From the NCBI RefSeq assembly GCF_024347535.1, contig NZ_AP025497.1, positions 620,001-684,000 on the forward strand: a stretch of DNA of 64,000 bases, read 5' to 3'. The notes beneath the pieces were generated by a model. The model had not been told where the DNA came from, searched no databases, and worked only from the letters and a program-made list of their open reading frames with translations. The DNA comes from Vibrio kanaloae. Its GTDB lineage: Bacteria; Pseudomonadota; Gammaproteobacteria; Enterobacterales; Vibrionaceae. The position numbers and the translations under genes were made by a program. Positions 18,998 to 27,669 of this stretch are shown one piece after another; position 1 is the stretch's first letter, and each line of letters starts with the position of its first letter.

Positions 18998-21037
18998 TTA
19001 ATTCTTATGACGGCGGTTTTGGGCAAACAACTCTTCGACATCTTGTTTCGGTTGCGGGCGGTAGAAGTGGAAACCTTGAATCGAACTACAGTTGAGATTA
19101 GACAGCAGAGTCGCTTGCTCACTGGTTTCGACACCTTCTGCAACCACGGTTAAATCGAGAGATTTACCTAGGTTGATGATGTTTTCAATTACGGTGATTT
19201 GTTTTGGTAGGGTATCGATGTCAGAGATGAAAGCACGGTCTATCTTAAGCTCATCAATTGGGAAGCGAGCAAGGTAAGACAGTGAAGAGTAACCGGTACC
19301 AAAATCATCGATAGATAACGCAAAGCCAAGTTTCTTAATTGCATTGAGCATCTGCAGTGTGTGTTCACTATCGCTCATTACTGCACTTTCGGTCAACTCA
19401 AACGTAATCGCGCTTGGGTCTAGCTCTGTAGAGCGCAGTAATTTTTCAACGTAATCAATCAGTTTTGGGTTACCAAACTGTTCTGGAGAAAGGTTGATTG
19501 CAACGCGACCTGGGAGGATGCCTTGCATCTTCCAACGCTTAACTGTCGCAAATACCTCACGCATTACCACACGACCAAGTTGTTCGATAAGACCTGCACG
19601 TTCCGCAACTGGGATAAATGCGGCAGGGCTGATGTAGCCTTCAACAGGGTGCTTCCAACGAACCAGAGCTTCTGCGCCGTTGATGGTGAAATCTCGTGCA
19701 TTCACTTTCGGCTGATACCAAACCTCGAGTCCATTTTGTTGCAGTGCTTTTTGCAGCTCTATCTCAAGCCACAGTCGCATACGCGCTTCTTTGTTCATCT
19801 GTTCGTTGAACTTAATCAGGCGATTACGACCACGATCTTTGGCTTCGTACATTGCCGTGTCAGCATTTTGCAGCAATATACGTGCGTCTGTACCATCTTT
19901 AGGGAAGCTCACACTACCAATCGAACAGGCTAAGCGTTTACTGAAATGGTGAAGATCGAAGGGTTGATTGATCAAGGACATGATTTTTTCAGCGAGCATT
20001 TCAGGCGTTTGCTGATGTTCAGGTTCTGGCAGGATAATACCAAACTCATCACCGCCTAAATGCCCAATAACGGCTTTACGAGGCAGTAAGCGTTTAAGAC
20101 GTGAGGCAACCTCTTTAATCACTTTGTCACCAATGTGGTGACCGAGTGAGTCATTAATATTTTTAAAGTTATCAATGTCTAAGTAGAGCATCACCACAGG
20201 CGTTTCATTGTGAATGAACTGCTCAAGACGCTTGGTAAACCCAACTCGGTTGTAGAGCTTGGTCAGTGCATCTATGTAGGCATCTTCACTGTTAGCGGGT
20301 GCAAACTGTTTTGCGGTATCTTGTGCGTCTTGGATAAGCACTAGCTGGGTGCTGCTTCCAAGAACGGCAGTAGAATCAATATGCAGTTGTACCTTACGTT
20401 CAAAACCGCATCTGGCTCCCGTTAAGCAAACCAAACCAGACTCGGTAATAATAGAGCTCAGCCTATTATTAAAGACGGTTTTGGTTTGTTCATCGATAAA
20501 TAAGCGACCTAACTCCTCACCAATCAACTCAGTAGTGGAGTTGAAACCAAGCAAGCGTGTTGCCGCTGGATTTGATGATAAAATGTAGTCGCTTTCGACT
20601 AGCAATAACCCGTCAGGGAGCAGTTGAGATAGCTTGTGAAATTTTGCTTCGGATTCTTCTAAAGAGCGAACAAGCACTTGGTTTTCTGATGTATCGAAGG
20701 CATGAAAAACGATGTAGTCGATTTTGTTACCATTTGTCAGAGGAGAGAGGCTGAAATAAAGACTGGTATCGAGGTCGGTTTCGTTGAGAGTGATTTCGGC
20801 TTCAATTTTTTCACCATTGAATGCACGCTCGTAATAAGGTTTCAGGTGTTGGTAAAATTGTTCGCCTAAGGTTTGGCGATCATTCATGCCGACAAGCTCT
20901 GCTTGATTTAAACCTGCAATATCACAGTAACGCTCATTAACCATAAAATAATTATGTTGAGCATCAAGAACGGCAAAAAAGAACGGACTGTTTGCTGTTA
21001 GCTGGGTAAACCAATGTTGTAGTTGCTGGGGAGGCAT
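18998..21037 (-). CDS. PAS-PAS-GGDEF-EAL c-di-GMP enzyme
   Basis: 679-residue predicted cyclic-di-GMP turnover protein without obvious membrane segments. Two PAS-like sensor domains occupy about 8-118 and 128-245. The GGDEF motif is intact at 328-332 (GHLGGDEFGI), but the inhibitory RxxD site normally just before it is not seen. The EAL domain starts near 425 with EALVRW at 456 and keeps ELTES, DDFGTGYS, KIDRAF and AEGVET, so phosphodiesterase activity is plausible. The start is ATG 21037; the codon before is TTG. It separates ubiUV from ubiT. Its biological signal is unknown. Confidence 0.92.
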   Translation of the reverse strand: MPPQQLQHWFTQLTANSPFFFAVLDAQHNYFMVNERYCDIAGLNQAELVGMNDRQTLGEQFYQHLKPYYERAFNGEKIEAEITLNETDLDTSLYFSLSPLTNGNKIDYIVFHAFDTSENQVLVRSLEESEAKFHKLSQLLPDGLLLVESDYILSSNPAATRLLGFNSTTELIGEELGRLFIDEQTKTVFNNRLSSIITESGLVCLTGARCGFERKVQLHIDSTAVLGSSTQLVLIQDAQDTAKQFAPANSEDAYIDALTKLYNRVGFTKRLEQFIHNETPVVMLYLDIDNFKNINDSLGHHIGDKVIKEVASRLKRLLPRKAVIGHLGGDEFGIILPEPEHQQTPEMLAEKIMSLINQPFDLHHFSKRLACSIGSVSFPKDGTDARILLQNADTAMYEAKDRGRNRLIKFNEQMNKEARMRLWLEIELQKALQQNGLEVWYQPKVNARDFTINGAEALVRWKHPVEGYISPAAFIPVAERAGLIEQLGRVVMREVFATVKRWKMQGILPGRVAINLSPEQFGNPKLIDYVEKLLRSTELDPSAITFELTESAVMSDSEHTLQMLNAIKKLGFALSIDDFGTGYSSLSYLARFPIDELKIDRAFISDIDTLPKQITVIENIINLGKSLDLTVVAEGVETSEQATLLSNLNCSSIQGFHFYRPQPKQDVEELFAQNRRHKN

Positions 21038-21296
21038 CAAAGTACTACCAATTCTCCAAGAGCTTAAATATTCACTATAGTTAGATACTCATAGCTTTTT
21101 TTATCGTTCGTATTAACTTGTGAGATCAGCGAGCTGCTGTATTTTGTTAACTCAATTACTATAACTTATACCACGATTCTCAATATATCAAAGCTCTTGC
21201 ACCAAAGGGGCGCAAAATTGATACATAACAGTAACTGAGTTCTTAGCATCATTTATGATGCATTCCATATTATTGACAAAGTTACGGATAAGTCAC

Positions 21297-21824
21297 GTGA
21301 TAAACAAGATTCGCACTCAACTAGTTCAAAATGCCGCATCAATTTTGCGATCTCCAGTCCAGTTATTGCCTAGAATAGTGCAAAAAACAGCCTTATTAGA
21401 AGCAATGAAAAGTGTATTTAAGGAGTCTTTGGAAGATGGTGACTTTGAGTTCTTAGAAAACAAGTGGCTTAAAGTCTCAATAATAGATTTGGGGTTAAGT
21501 TGGCATATTAGCTATAAAAATGAGCAACTAGTTGTAGCTGATAAAGCCGTGACTGAAGATGTAAGCTTTAGCGGAAACCTGAACGATCTTGTGTTGATTG
21601 CTGGTCGTAAAGAAGACCCAGATACACTTTTCTTCCAACGTCGATTGTCTATTGAGGGCGATACTGAGCTCGGTTTAGAGATTAAAAACTTGATGGATAG
21701 CGTAGATTTAGATTTATTGCCGATTCCTATGACAACTTTGTTAAATCAATTAGCTGATTTTGTGCAGAAGGGAGTACAATCCCCAGATACACAAAGTGAG
21801 GTAATGAATGCTTATTCGAACTGA
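21297..21824 (+). CDS. ubiT: UbiT, SCP2-domain ubiquinone accessory factor
   Basis: Lipid-binding SCP2 protein that in E. coli scaffolds anaerobic ubiquinone synthesis with UbiU and UbiV (formerly YhbT). From GTG 21297 it has 175 residues, near the E. coli 174. The motif GRKEDPDTLFFQRRL followed by SIEGDTELGLEIKNLMD is highly characteristic. An in-frame ATG at 21255 gives an N-terminal extension that matches nothing known; the GTG start aligns with the E. coli N terminus, but the ribosome site before it is weak. It overlaps the next gene by 17 bases. It is divergent from the GGDEF-EAL gene. Confidence 0.9.
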   Translation: MINKIRTQLVQNAASILRSPVQLLPRIVQKTALLEAMKSVFKESLEDGDFEFLENKWLKVSIIDLGLSWHISYKNEQLVVADKAVTEDVSFSGNLNDLVLIAGRKEDPDTLFFQRRLSIEGDTELGLEIKNLMDSVDLDLLPIPMTTLLNQLADFVQKGVQSPDTQSEVMNAYSN

Positions 21825-22311
21825 AGCACCGGCAGATATACTTGTCATTGATCGTCTGTTGAAATCTGTTTTTGAAACAGATGCAGAAGCTAATTTGGTT
21901 ATGAGCTTACGTGAGAATAGTCATTTAACGCTATCGCTGGTGGCTTGTTCTGATGAAGGCGAAGTGGTTGGTCACCTGATGTTTAGCCCTATCACTCTTG
22001 ATGGCGACGATCATAACTGGCAGGGACTAGCGCCGCTTGCTGTGAAAGAAGAGTTCCGCAACCAAGGCATAGCTAAATCATTGGTTGAAGATGCTTTCTC
22101 TACTTTGATGGATTTCGGCTACCCAGCCTGTGTTGTGCTTGGTGATCCTGCTTATTACGGCCGCTTTGGTTTTAAGGCGGCGAGTGAGTTTGGACTGAGC
22201 TGTACTTGGGATGTGCCTAAAGGTGCTTTCCAAGCTATCGAGTTAGTTGAAGGTGTGCTTACTGGTCATTCCGGTGAAATTGCTTACAGTCCTGAGTTCA
22301 ACGACTTATAA
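21808..22311 (+). CDS. yhbS: GNAT-family N-acetyltransferase, YhbS type
   Basis: 167-residue GCN5-related acetyltransferase. The acetyl-CoA binding motif V-x-x-x-x-R-N-Q-G-I-A (about residues 82-92) and the following VVLGDPAYYGRFGF block are typical of the YhbS subgroup. It overlaps the end of ubiT by 17 bases, a strong sign of one transcript, and the pair ubiT-yhbS is also kept in E. coli. The substrate is not known; a role in ubiquinone synthesis has not been established. Confidence 0.9.
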   Translation: MLIRTEAPADILVIDRLLKSVFETDAEANLVMSLRENSHLTLSLVACSDEGEVVGHLMFSPITLDGDDHNWQGLAPLAVKEEFRNQGIAKSLVEDAFSTLMDFGYPACVVLGDPAYYGRFGFKAASEFGLSCTWDVPKGAFQAIELVEGVLTGHSGEIAYSPEFNDL

Positions 22312-22351
22312 GCTGATTTACCACGTAATATGATGCAAACTGATTTAGTCT

Positions 22352-22384
22352 AAATAAAGGAGCTTGATGCTCCTTTATTTTTTG
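22352..22384 (+). terminator. Terminator after yhbS
   Basis: AAATAAAGGAGC-ttgat-GCTCCTTTATTT, a perfect 12-base stem followed by further Ts. Confidence 0.9.
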
Positions 22385-22468
22385 TTAGTATCAGCCCAGC
22401 TCTGATGAGCTCTTTTTAAGTTTGCTCTGATAAGCAACCAACATCAACCTAAGGTTACACCGCTAGAT

Positions 22469-22867
22469 ATGCCACAAACACACGCACAATACCTGCAAGA
22501 GATGGACATTAGCCAATGGGAGCTTAGCCATCCAGAGCGTTTGGCGGGTTATGAATCTGAATTGGTTCCGCTATCGAGCGACTGCAAGTTACTGTTAGTT
22601 TCGCCTGAAAAGCCTCAGGAAGACCTTGCCGTGATGTTTGAGCGTGTACTCAAAAGCATCAAGCTCGACTTATCTCAAGCCTTACATATTCAGCCTCTAC
22701 ATCTATCTTCTATCGAACTCGGTGATGTTGAATGGGTGTGGTTTGCGGGTTGTGAGTCTGCCCAAGAGCTGAAAGCAAAAACATTACAATCGCCATTACT
22801 GTCTGACATCAATGGTAATAACCAACACCGCCGCGACTTATGGCAACAAATTTGTGCTTATGACTAA
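22469..22867 (+). CDS. holD: DNA polymerase III psi subunit
   Basis: 132-residue protein assigned to HolD by its sequence pattern (WELSHPERLAGYE near the N terminus, then an alpha/beta core) and by the conserved neighbour rimI. Psi with chi links the clamp loader to SSB at the replication fork. The N-terminal region, which in E. coli contacts the clamp loader, is present. The C terminus overlaps rimI by eight bases. HolD is poorly conserved, so the gene order carries much of the weight. Confidence 0.88.
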   Translation: MPQTHAQYLQEMDISQWELSHPERLAGYESELVPLSSDCKLLLVSPEKPQEDLAVMFERVLKSIKLDLSQALHIQPLHLSSIELGDVEWVWFAGCESAQELKAKTLQSPLLSDINGNNQHRRDLWQQICAYD

Positions 22868-23315
22868 TCAATTTTTACCCACTTCAGAACAACACCTAGA
22901 CGCCATTTGGCAGATAGAGCTGGCCGCGCATTCTCATCCTTGGTCTGAAACGATGATTCGAGACCTCGAAAGCCGAGGTGCTTGCCACCATGTACTTGAA
23001 GTCGATGGACAAGTGGTTGGGTATTTCTTCGCGCAGAATATCGTTGGTGAAGTCACGCTACTTAATATTGCTGTCGACCCAAGCCAACAAGGCAAAGGGT
23101 ATGGGAAAGCGTTAACCGAACATTTCCTTGAGATGTGTGAACAAGCTGACGCTGAAAGTGCTTGGCTGGAAGTTCGCGAAAGTAATGTGAATGCGTTTAA
23201 TCTTTACGAGAAGGCTGGCTTTAATGAAGTTGACCGTCGTCGTAACTATTACCCAACCAAGCAAGGCAACGAAGATGCGATCATTATGAGCTATCTTTTT
23301 ATGTCTTTTAGCTAA
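22860..23315 (+). CDS. rimI: Ribosomal protein S18-alanine N-acetyltransferase
   Basis: GNAT enzyme that acetylates the N-terminal alanine of S18. From ATG 22860 it has 151 residues. Motif A is VDPSQQGKGYGKAL (about 74-87), followed by LEVRESNVNAFNLYEKAGF and the end block RRNYYPTKQGNEDAIIMS, diagnostic of RimI. An in-frame ATG 48 bases upstream lies deep inside holD and is not supported by similarity. No separate ribosome site is obvious, so translation is probably coupled to holD. Confidence 0.94.
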   Translation: MTNQFLPTSEQHLDAIWQIELAAHSHPWSETMIRDLESRGACHHVLEVDGQVVGYFFAQNIVGEVTLLNIAVDPSQQGKGYGKALTEHFLEMCEQADAESAWLEVRESNVNAFNLYEKAGFNEVDRRRNYYPTKQGNEDAIIMSYLFMSFS

Positions 23316-23432
23316 TCATGTTATGTCTTTTAGATAACCCTCGATAACTAACCTCGAATTAGCCACAAAATAGCGTGTAAACTGACCCTTTAGAAAGTGA
23401 CACGCTTTCTGTATAATCCGCACACAGAATTC

Positions 23433-23463
23433 AAGGGCAAGTATTATCTACTTGCCCTTTTTA
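23433..23463 (+). terminator. Hairpin with T-run before prfC
   Basis: AAGGGCAAGT and ACTTGCCCTT around a seven-base loop, then Ts. It may end holD-rimI transcripts. It also lies just after a possible -10 box (TATAAT 23412-23417), so it could be a leader terminator of prfC. Confidence 0.75.
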
Positions 23464-23488
23464 CGCTTTAGATCAGCAAAGGGCGACT

Positions 23489-25069
23489 ATGTCTTTCCAA
23501 CAAGAAGTGAGCAAACGTAGAACGTTTGCGATTATCTCTCACCCGGATGCGGGTAAAACCACGATTACTGAAAAAGTTCTTTTATTCGGAAACGCGATTC
23601 AGAAAGCGGGTACCGTAAAAGGCCGTGGCTCTAACCAGCACGCTAAATCTGACTGGATGGAGATGGAAAAAGAACGTGGTATCTCGGTAACTACGTCGGT
23701 AATGCAATTCCCATACAATGATTGCCTAGTAAACCTACTCGATACTCCAGGGCACGAAGATTTCTCGGAAGATACGTACCGTACACTAACTGCGGTTGAC
23801 TCTTGTTTGATGGTTATCGATGCCGCGAAAGGTGTCGAAGATCGTACTCGTAAACTGATGGAAGTCACTCGTCTGCGTGATACGCCAATCGTCACTTTTA
23901 TGAACAAACTTGACCGTGACGTTCGTGACCCAATGGAAGTGCTTGATGAAGTGGAAAGCGAGCTAGGTATGGCTTGTTCTCCAATCTCATGGCCAATTGG
24001 TTGTGGTAAAGAGTTCAAAGGTGTTTACCATATTCATCGTGATGAAACGATCTTGTACGAATCTGGCCACGGTCATGAGATTCAAGAAGTGCGTATCATC
24101 AAAGGTCTAGATAACCCTGAGCTCAATGAAGCGGTAGGTGATGATCTTGCGGAAAGCGTACGTGAAGAGCTAGAGCTTGTTATCGGTGCGTGCCCTGAGT
24201 TTGATCATGAGTTGTTCCTTGCTGGTGAACTGACGCCGGTTTACTTCGGTACTGCTCTGGGTAACTTTGGTGTTGACCACATGTTAGATGGCTTAACTGA
24301 GTGGGCTCCAGGCCCTCAAACTCGTCAAGCGAACGAGCGTGATGTTGTTGCGACAGAAGAGAAGTTTTCTGGTTTCGTATTTAAGATCCAAGCAAACATG
24401 GATCCTAAACACCGTGACCGTATCGCATTTATGCGTATCGTATCGGGTACTTACAACCAAGGTATGAAAATGAATCATGTACGTACTGGTAAGAATGTAA
24501 GTATCTCTGATGCGGTAACCTTCATGGCGGGAGACCGTGCGCGAGCTGAGAAAGCGTATGCTGGAGACATTATCGGCCTACATAACCACGGAACAATTCA
24601 GATTGGTGACACCTTTACGCAAGGTGAAAGCCTAAAGTTCGCTGGTATTCCAAACTTTGCGCCAGAACTATTTCGTCGTATTCGTCTACGCGATCCGTTG
24701 AAGCAGAAGCAACTTCTAAAAGGCCTAGTTCAGCTTTCAGAAGAGGGTGCAGTACAAGTATTCCGTCCTATGCAGAACAACGACCTGATCGTTGGTGCGG
24801 TTGGTGTCCTTCAGTTTGACGTAGTTGTGGCGCGCTTGAAAGCGGAATACAACGTAGAAGCTATCTATGAAGGCATTAACGTTGCAACCGCTCGTTGGGT
24901 TGAGTGTGACGACGATAAGAAACTGGAAGAATTCAAGCGTAAGAACCAATCTAACCTAGCGTTAGATGGTGGTGATAACCTATCTTACATTGCACCAACT
25001 ATGGTGAACTTGAACCTAGCGTCTGAACGTTTCCCTGACGTTCAATTCAGAGCGACGCGCGAACACTAA
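23489..25069 (+). CDS. prfC: Peptide chain release factor 3
   Basis: Translational GTPase that recycles RF1 and RF2 after peptide release and helps quality control after miscoding. The 526 residues show the G1 motif [13 protein letters not shown] near residue 17, switch [18 protein letters not shown] sequence, G3 [16 protein letters not shown] and G4 NKLDRD. The RF3-specific domain II and III follow. It follows rimI as in E. coli, where yjjG lies between; yjjG is absent here. A terminator lies 28 bases after the stop. Confidence 0.98.
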   Translation: MSFQQEVSKRRTFAIISHPDAGKTTITEKVLLFGNAIQKAGTVKGRGSNQHAKSDWMEMEKERGISVTTSVMQFPYNDCLVNLLDTPGHEDFSEDTYRTLTAVDSCLMVIDAAKGVEDRTRKLMEVTRLRDTPIVTFMNKLDRDVRDPMEVLDEVESELGMACSPISWPIGCGKEFKGVYHIHRDETILYESGHGHEIQEVRIIKGLDNPELNEAVGDDLAESVREELELVIGACPEFDHELFLAGELTPVYFGTALGNFGVDHMLDGLTEWAPGPQTRQANERDVVATEEKFSGFVFKIQANMDPKHRDRIAFMRIVSGTYNQGMKMNHVRTGKNVSISDAVTFMAGDRARAEKAYAGDIIGLHNHGTIQIGDTFTQGESLKFAGIPNFAPELFRRIRLRDPLKQKQLLKGLVQLSEEGAVQVFRPMQNNDLIVGAVGVLQFDVVVARLKAEYNVEAIYEGINVATARWVECDDDKKLEEFKRKNQSNLALDGGDNLSYIAPTMVNLNLASERFPDVQFRATREH

Positions 25070-25096
25070 TTTCTCAGCACTCTATTCGAGTTAAAC

Positions 25097-25131
25097 AAAA
25101 ACGTCTATTGTTCTGCAGTAGGCGTTTTTTT
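25097..25131 (+). terminator. prfC terminator
   Basis: AACGTCTA and TAGGCGTT (one mismatch) with a seven-T tail and A-rich 5' side. Confidence 0.8.
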
Positions 25132-25150
25132 ATGCGTGTCATTGGAAGTT

Positions 25151-25177
25151 ATAGGTTATAGGTTATAGGTTATAGGT
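25151..25177. repeat. Tandem heptamer ATAGGTT, nearly four copies
   Basis: ATAGGTT is repeated three times exactly, followed by ATAGGT. The array ends four bases before the start codon of the DUF5363 gene, where a ribosome binding site is expected, so copy number could alter translation of that gene. Confidence 0.9.
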
Positions 25178-25181
25178 AAGT

Positions 25182-25337
25182 ATGCTGAGTTGGATGAAAT
25201 CTTGGATTAAGAAATACGATAAGTGGTGCGAAGAACTTGGTTTAACGCCAGAGAATAAGCGCAGCTGTGTGGCCTATCGCCGTGAACCTCAAGGACAACA
25301 TGCAGAGATTAGGAAAGATGACAAAGGAATTAAGTAG
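25182..25337 (+). CDS. Small DUF5363-type protein
   Basis: 51-residue protein starting MLSWMKSWIKKYDKWCEEL with a Trp-rich amphipathic N-terminal helix and the motif GLTPENKRSCVAYR. I recognise the pattern as a small conserved vibrio family (DUF5363) that sits beside TatD-type genes. Its stop overlaps the start region of yjjV by 20 bases, which indicates coupled translation. The function is unknown. The AGGT of the heptamer repeats just before its ATG is the only ribosome site-like sequence. Confidence 0.75.
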   Translation: MLSWMKSWIKKYDKWCEELGLTPENKRSCVAYRREPQGQHAEIRKDDKGIK

Positions 25338-26130
25338 TTTTCCGTTGTTTGACACTCATTGCCATGCGGACTTTGAAGCCTTTGGCCAAGGTTTTGTACT
25401 TGAGCACAGTATTGACGGTTACCTGCAAGAAGCGAAACAAGCACACGTCGGGAAGCTACTCATTCCTTCTATTGGTCATAGTAACTGGAGGAAGATTGAT
25501 GAAATTGCTCAAGCTCATCCTAATGTTTATTATGCTTTAGGTTTCCATCCTTACTTCTTGGACCAAGCTGATGACAATCAGTTTTCAGAGCTTCGCCAGT
25601 TGCTCTCTTTAAGGTCAAATCAATGTGTTGCGATAGGTGAGTGCGGACTCGACTTTTTTGTGGATGTAGATCGAGAGAAACAAGAGCGCTTTTTCATTCA
25701 GCAAATCGAGCTTGCTAAGGAGTTCGAGTTGCCTTTAATTATCCACGAGAGAAAGTCTTACAACCGACTAATTGAACTATTGAAACAACAAAGGTTCACT
25801 TTGGGTGGGGTAATTCATGGTTTTTCAGGGAGTGAACAGCAAGCTTTGGTGTGGATTAAGCTCGGTTTTTATATTGGTGTTGGTGGAACGATTACTTACC
25901 CAAGAGCACAAAAAACGCGTACAACCATCGCAAAACTGCCTCTAGAATACTTGGTGTTGGAAACTGATGCTCCGGACATGCCAACGTATGGTAATCAAGG
26001 AGGTGTTAATCATTCCAAACATTTAGTTACGATATCAAATGCGCTTTTTTTGATCAGAAAAGAATCAAAGCAATCGATTGCAGCACAGGTTTGGAAAAAT
26101 AGCCATCTTGCATTCGGTATACGTGAGTAA
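25318..26130 (+). CDS. yjjV: TatD-family metal-dependent hydrolase, YjjV type
   Basis: About 270-residue TIM-barrel hydrolase. Metal ligands are visible: DTHCH near the N terminus, GECGLD in the middle, HERKS, then HGFSGS and the late ETDAPDMP. It resembles E. coli YjjV more than TatD, and the position between prfC and the deo genes is the same. TatD proteins have 3'-exonuclease or deoxyribonuclease activity; the YjjV substrate is not established. The start may be ATG 25318 or ATG 25300, which has a better spaced AAGGA; the overlap with the DUF5363 gene holds for both. Confidence 0.9.
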   Translation: MTKELSSFPLFDTHCHADFEAFGQGFVLEHSIDGYLQEAKQAHVGKLLIPSIGHSNWRKIDEIAQAHPNVYYALGFHPYFLDQADDNQFSELRQLLSLRSNQCVAIGECGLDFFVDVDREKQERFFIQQIELAKEFELPLIIHERKSYNRLIELLKQQRFTLGGVIHGFSGSEQQALVWIKLGFYIGVGGTITYPRAQKTRTTIAKLPLEYLVLETDAPDMPTYGNQGGVNHSKHLVTISNALFLIRKESKQSIAAQVWKNSHLAFGIRE

Positions 26131-26174
26131 AATCGAAAGTTTTTGTTTATCGTTTGCGCGAATTACACTTATAT

Positions 26175-26190
26175 CGTGATTGGCCTCACA
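26175..26190. promoter_or_regulatory. CRP site 1 upstream of nupC
   Basis: CGTGA-N6-TCACA matches the CRP consensus TGTGA-N6-TCACA at nine of ten positions. Its centre is about 93 bases before the predicted nupC transcription start. Confidence 0.75.
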
Positions 26191-26226
26191 TTTGTGTGTG
26201 AATGATACATAAATCTTATACGAAAG

Positions 26227-26269
26227 TGTGAGGGCGGCATTACTTTATTAGTGGTCGCATGAGTATAAT
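26227..26269 (+). promoter_or_regulatory. nupC promoter with CRP half-site 2
   Basis: TGTGA at 26227-26231 begins a weak CRP-like site centred about 41 bases before the predicted start; the other half is degenerate. A perfect TATAAT lies at 26264-26269 without a good -35 box, as expected for an activator-dependent promoter. Confidence 0.6.
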
Positions 26270-26334
26270 TGCCTCCGCTTTATAGCCCCATTTTGTAACA
26301 CGCCAATAAATAACTAATAAGGAAGTCATAAACT

Positions 26335-27597
26335 ATGAGCCTGTTTATGAGCCTCGTCGGAATGGTTGCACTGATTGCAATCGCAGTACTACTATCTGAC
26401 AATCGCAAAGCTATTAATCTAAGAACCGTGGGTGGTGCTTTCGCTATCCAATTCGCACTTGGTGCATTCGTACTTTACATCCCTTGGGGTCGTGATCTAC
26501 TTGCAGGTTTCTCTGCTGGTGTAGCAAACGTGATCGACTATGGTAAAGACGGTACTGGTTTCCTATTCGGCAGCCTAGTTAACTTCTCAGTTGACGGTAT
26601 CGGTTTCATCTTTGCTTTCCAAGTTCTACCGACTCTGATTTTCTTCTCTGCACTTATCTCTGTACTTTACTACATTGGTATAATGCAAGTTGTAATCAAA
26701 GTGCTTGGTGGTGGTCTTCAGAAAGCTCTAGGTACTTCTCGCGCCGAGTCTATGTCTGCAGCAGCAAACATCTTCGTTGGTCAAACTGAAGCACCTTTAG
26801 TTGTTCGTCCATTTGTTCCTAAAATGACTAACTCTGAACTATTCGCAGTAATGTGTGGTGGTTTGGCTTCTGTAGCGGGTGGTGTACTAGCAGGTTACGC
26901 ATCTATGGGTGTACCTCTAGAGTACCTTGTTGCAGCGTCATTTATGGCAGCACCTGGTGGTCTACTATTCGCTAAAATCATCAAGCCAGAAACAGACACA
27001 CCAGACGATACCATCGCTGATGATATTGACGGTGGTGATGACAAACCTGCAAATGTTATCGACGCAGCAGCAGGTGGTGCATCAGTTGGCCTACAACTAG
27101 CACTTAACGTTGGTGCTATGCTACTAGCATTCATCGGTCTGATTGCTCTAATCAACGGTATGCTAGGTGGCATCGGTGGTTGGTTCGGTATGGAAAATCT
27201 AACCCTAGAACTTCTTTTAGGTTGGATCTTTGCACCGCTAGCATTCATCATCGGCGTTCCATGGGAAGAAGCAACTATCGCTGGTTCTTTCATTGGTCAG
27301 AAAACGGTTGTTAACGAATTCGTTGCATACCTGAACTTCGTACCATACGTTGGTGAGAACGCTCAAGTTGTTGCAGCAACTGGTCAAGTGATGTCTGAGA
27401 AGACTCAAGCTATCATCGCATTCGCACTATGTGGTTTCGCAAACCTTTCTTCAATTGCGATTCTTCTAGGTGGTCTAGGTGGTATTGCACCAAGCCGTCG
27501 CCACGACATCGCACGTATGGGTGTTAAAGCGGTAATTGCTGGTACTCTATCTAACCTGATGGCAGCAACAATTGCTGGCTTCTTCCTGTCTTTCTAA
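26335..27597 (+). CDS. nupC: NupC-family concentrative nucleoside transporter
   Basis: 420-residue inner-membrane symporter that takes up nucleosides with H+ or Na+. The family blocks are present: VGQTEAPLVVRPF near residue 147, the gate-type loop SVAGGVLAGYASMGV near 178, PWEEATIAGSFIGQKTVVNEFVAY near 306 and the C-terminal CGFANLSSIAI. The gene is upstream of the deoxyribonucleoside salvage genes, which links uptake and catabolism. CRP-like sites lie in its promoter. Vibrios carry several NupC paralogues, so the exact orthology is uncertain. Confidence 0.93.
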   Translation: MSLFMSLVGMVALIAIAVLLSDNRKAINLRTVGGAFAIQFALGAFVLYIPWGRDLLAGFSAGVANVIDYGKDGTGFLFGSLVNFSVDGIGFIFAFQVLPTLIFFSALISVLYYIGIMQVVIKVLGGGLQKALGTSRAESMSAAANIFVGQTEAPLVVRPFVPKMTNSELFAVMCGGLASVAGGVLAGYASMGVPLEYLVAASFMAAPGGLLFAKIIKPETDTPDDTIADDIDGGDDKPANVIDAAAGGASVGLQLALNVGAMLLAFIGLIALINGMLGGIGGWFGMENLTLELLLGWIFAPLAFIIGVPWEEATIAGSFIGQKTVVNEFVAYLNFVPYVGENAQVVAATGQVMSEKTQAIIAFALCGFANLSSIAILLGGLGGIAPSRRHDIARMGVKAVIAGTLSNLMAATIAGFFLSF

Positions 27598-27635
27598 TTA
27601 GTTAGAAATAGATATATAGACGCCATCATAATATC

Positions 27636-27669
27636 GCCCCGTAGCAAGAAATTGCTGCGGGGCTTTTTT
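27636..27669 (+). terminator. nupC terminator
   Basis: GCCCCGtAGCAA and TTGCTGCGGGGC form a stem with one mismatch, followed by six Ts. Confidence 0.9.

Noticed and set aside
21218..21231. FNR site before ubiT
   Set aside because: TTGAT is present, but the other half (AACAG) does not match ATCAA; only a half-site, too weak to list despite the anaerobic role of the gene.
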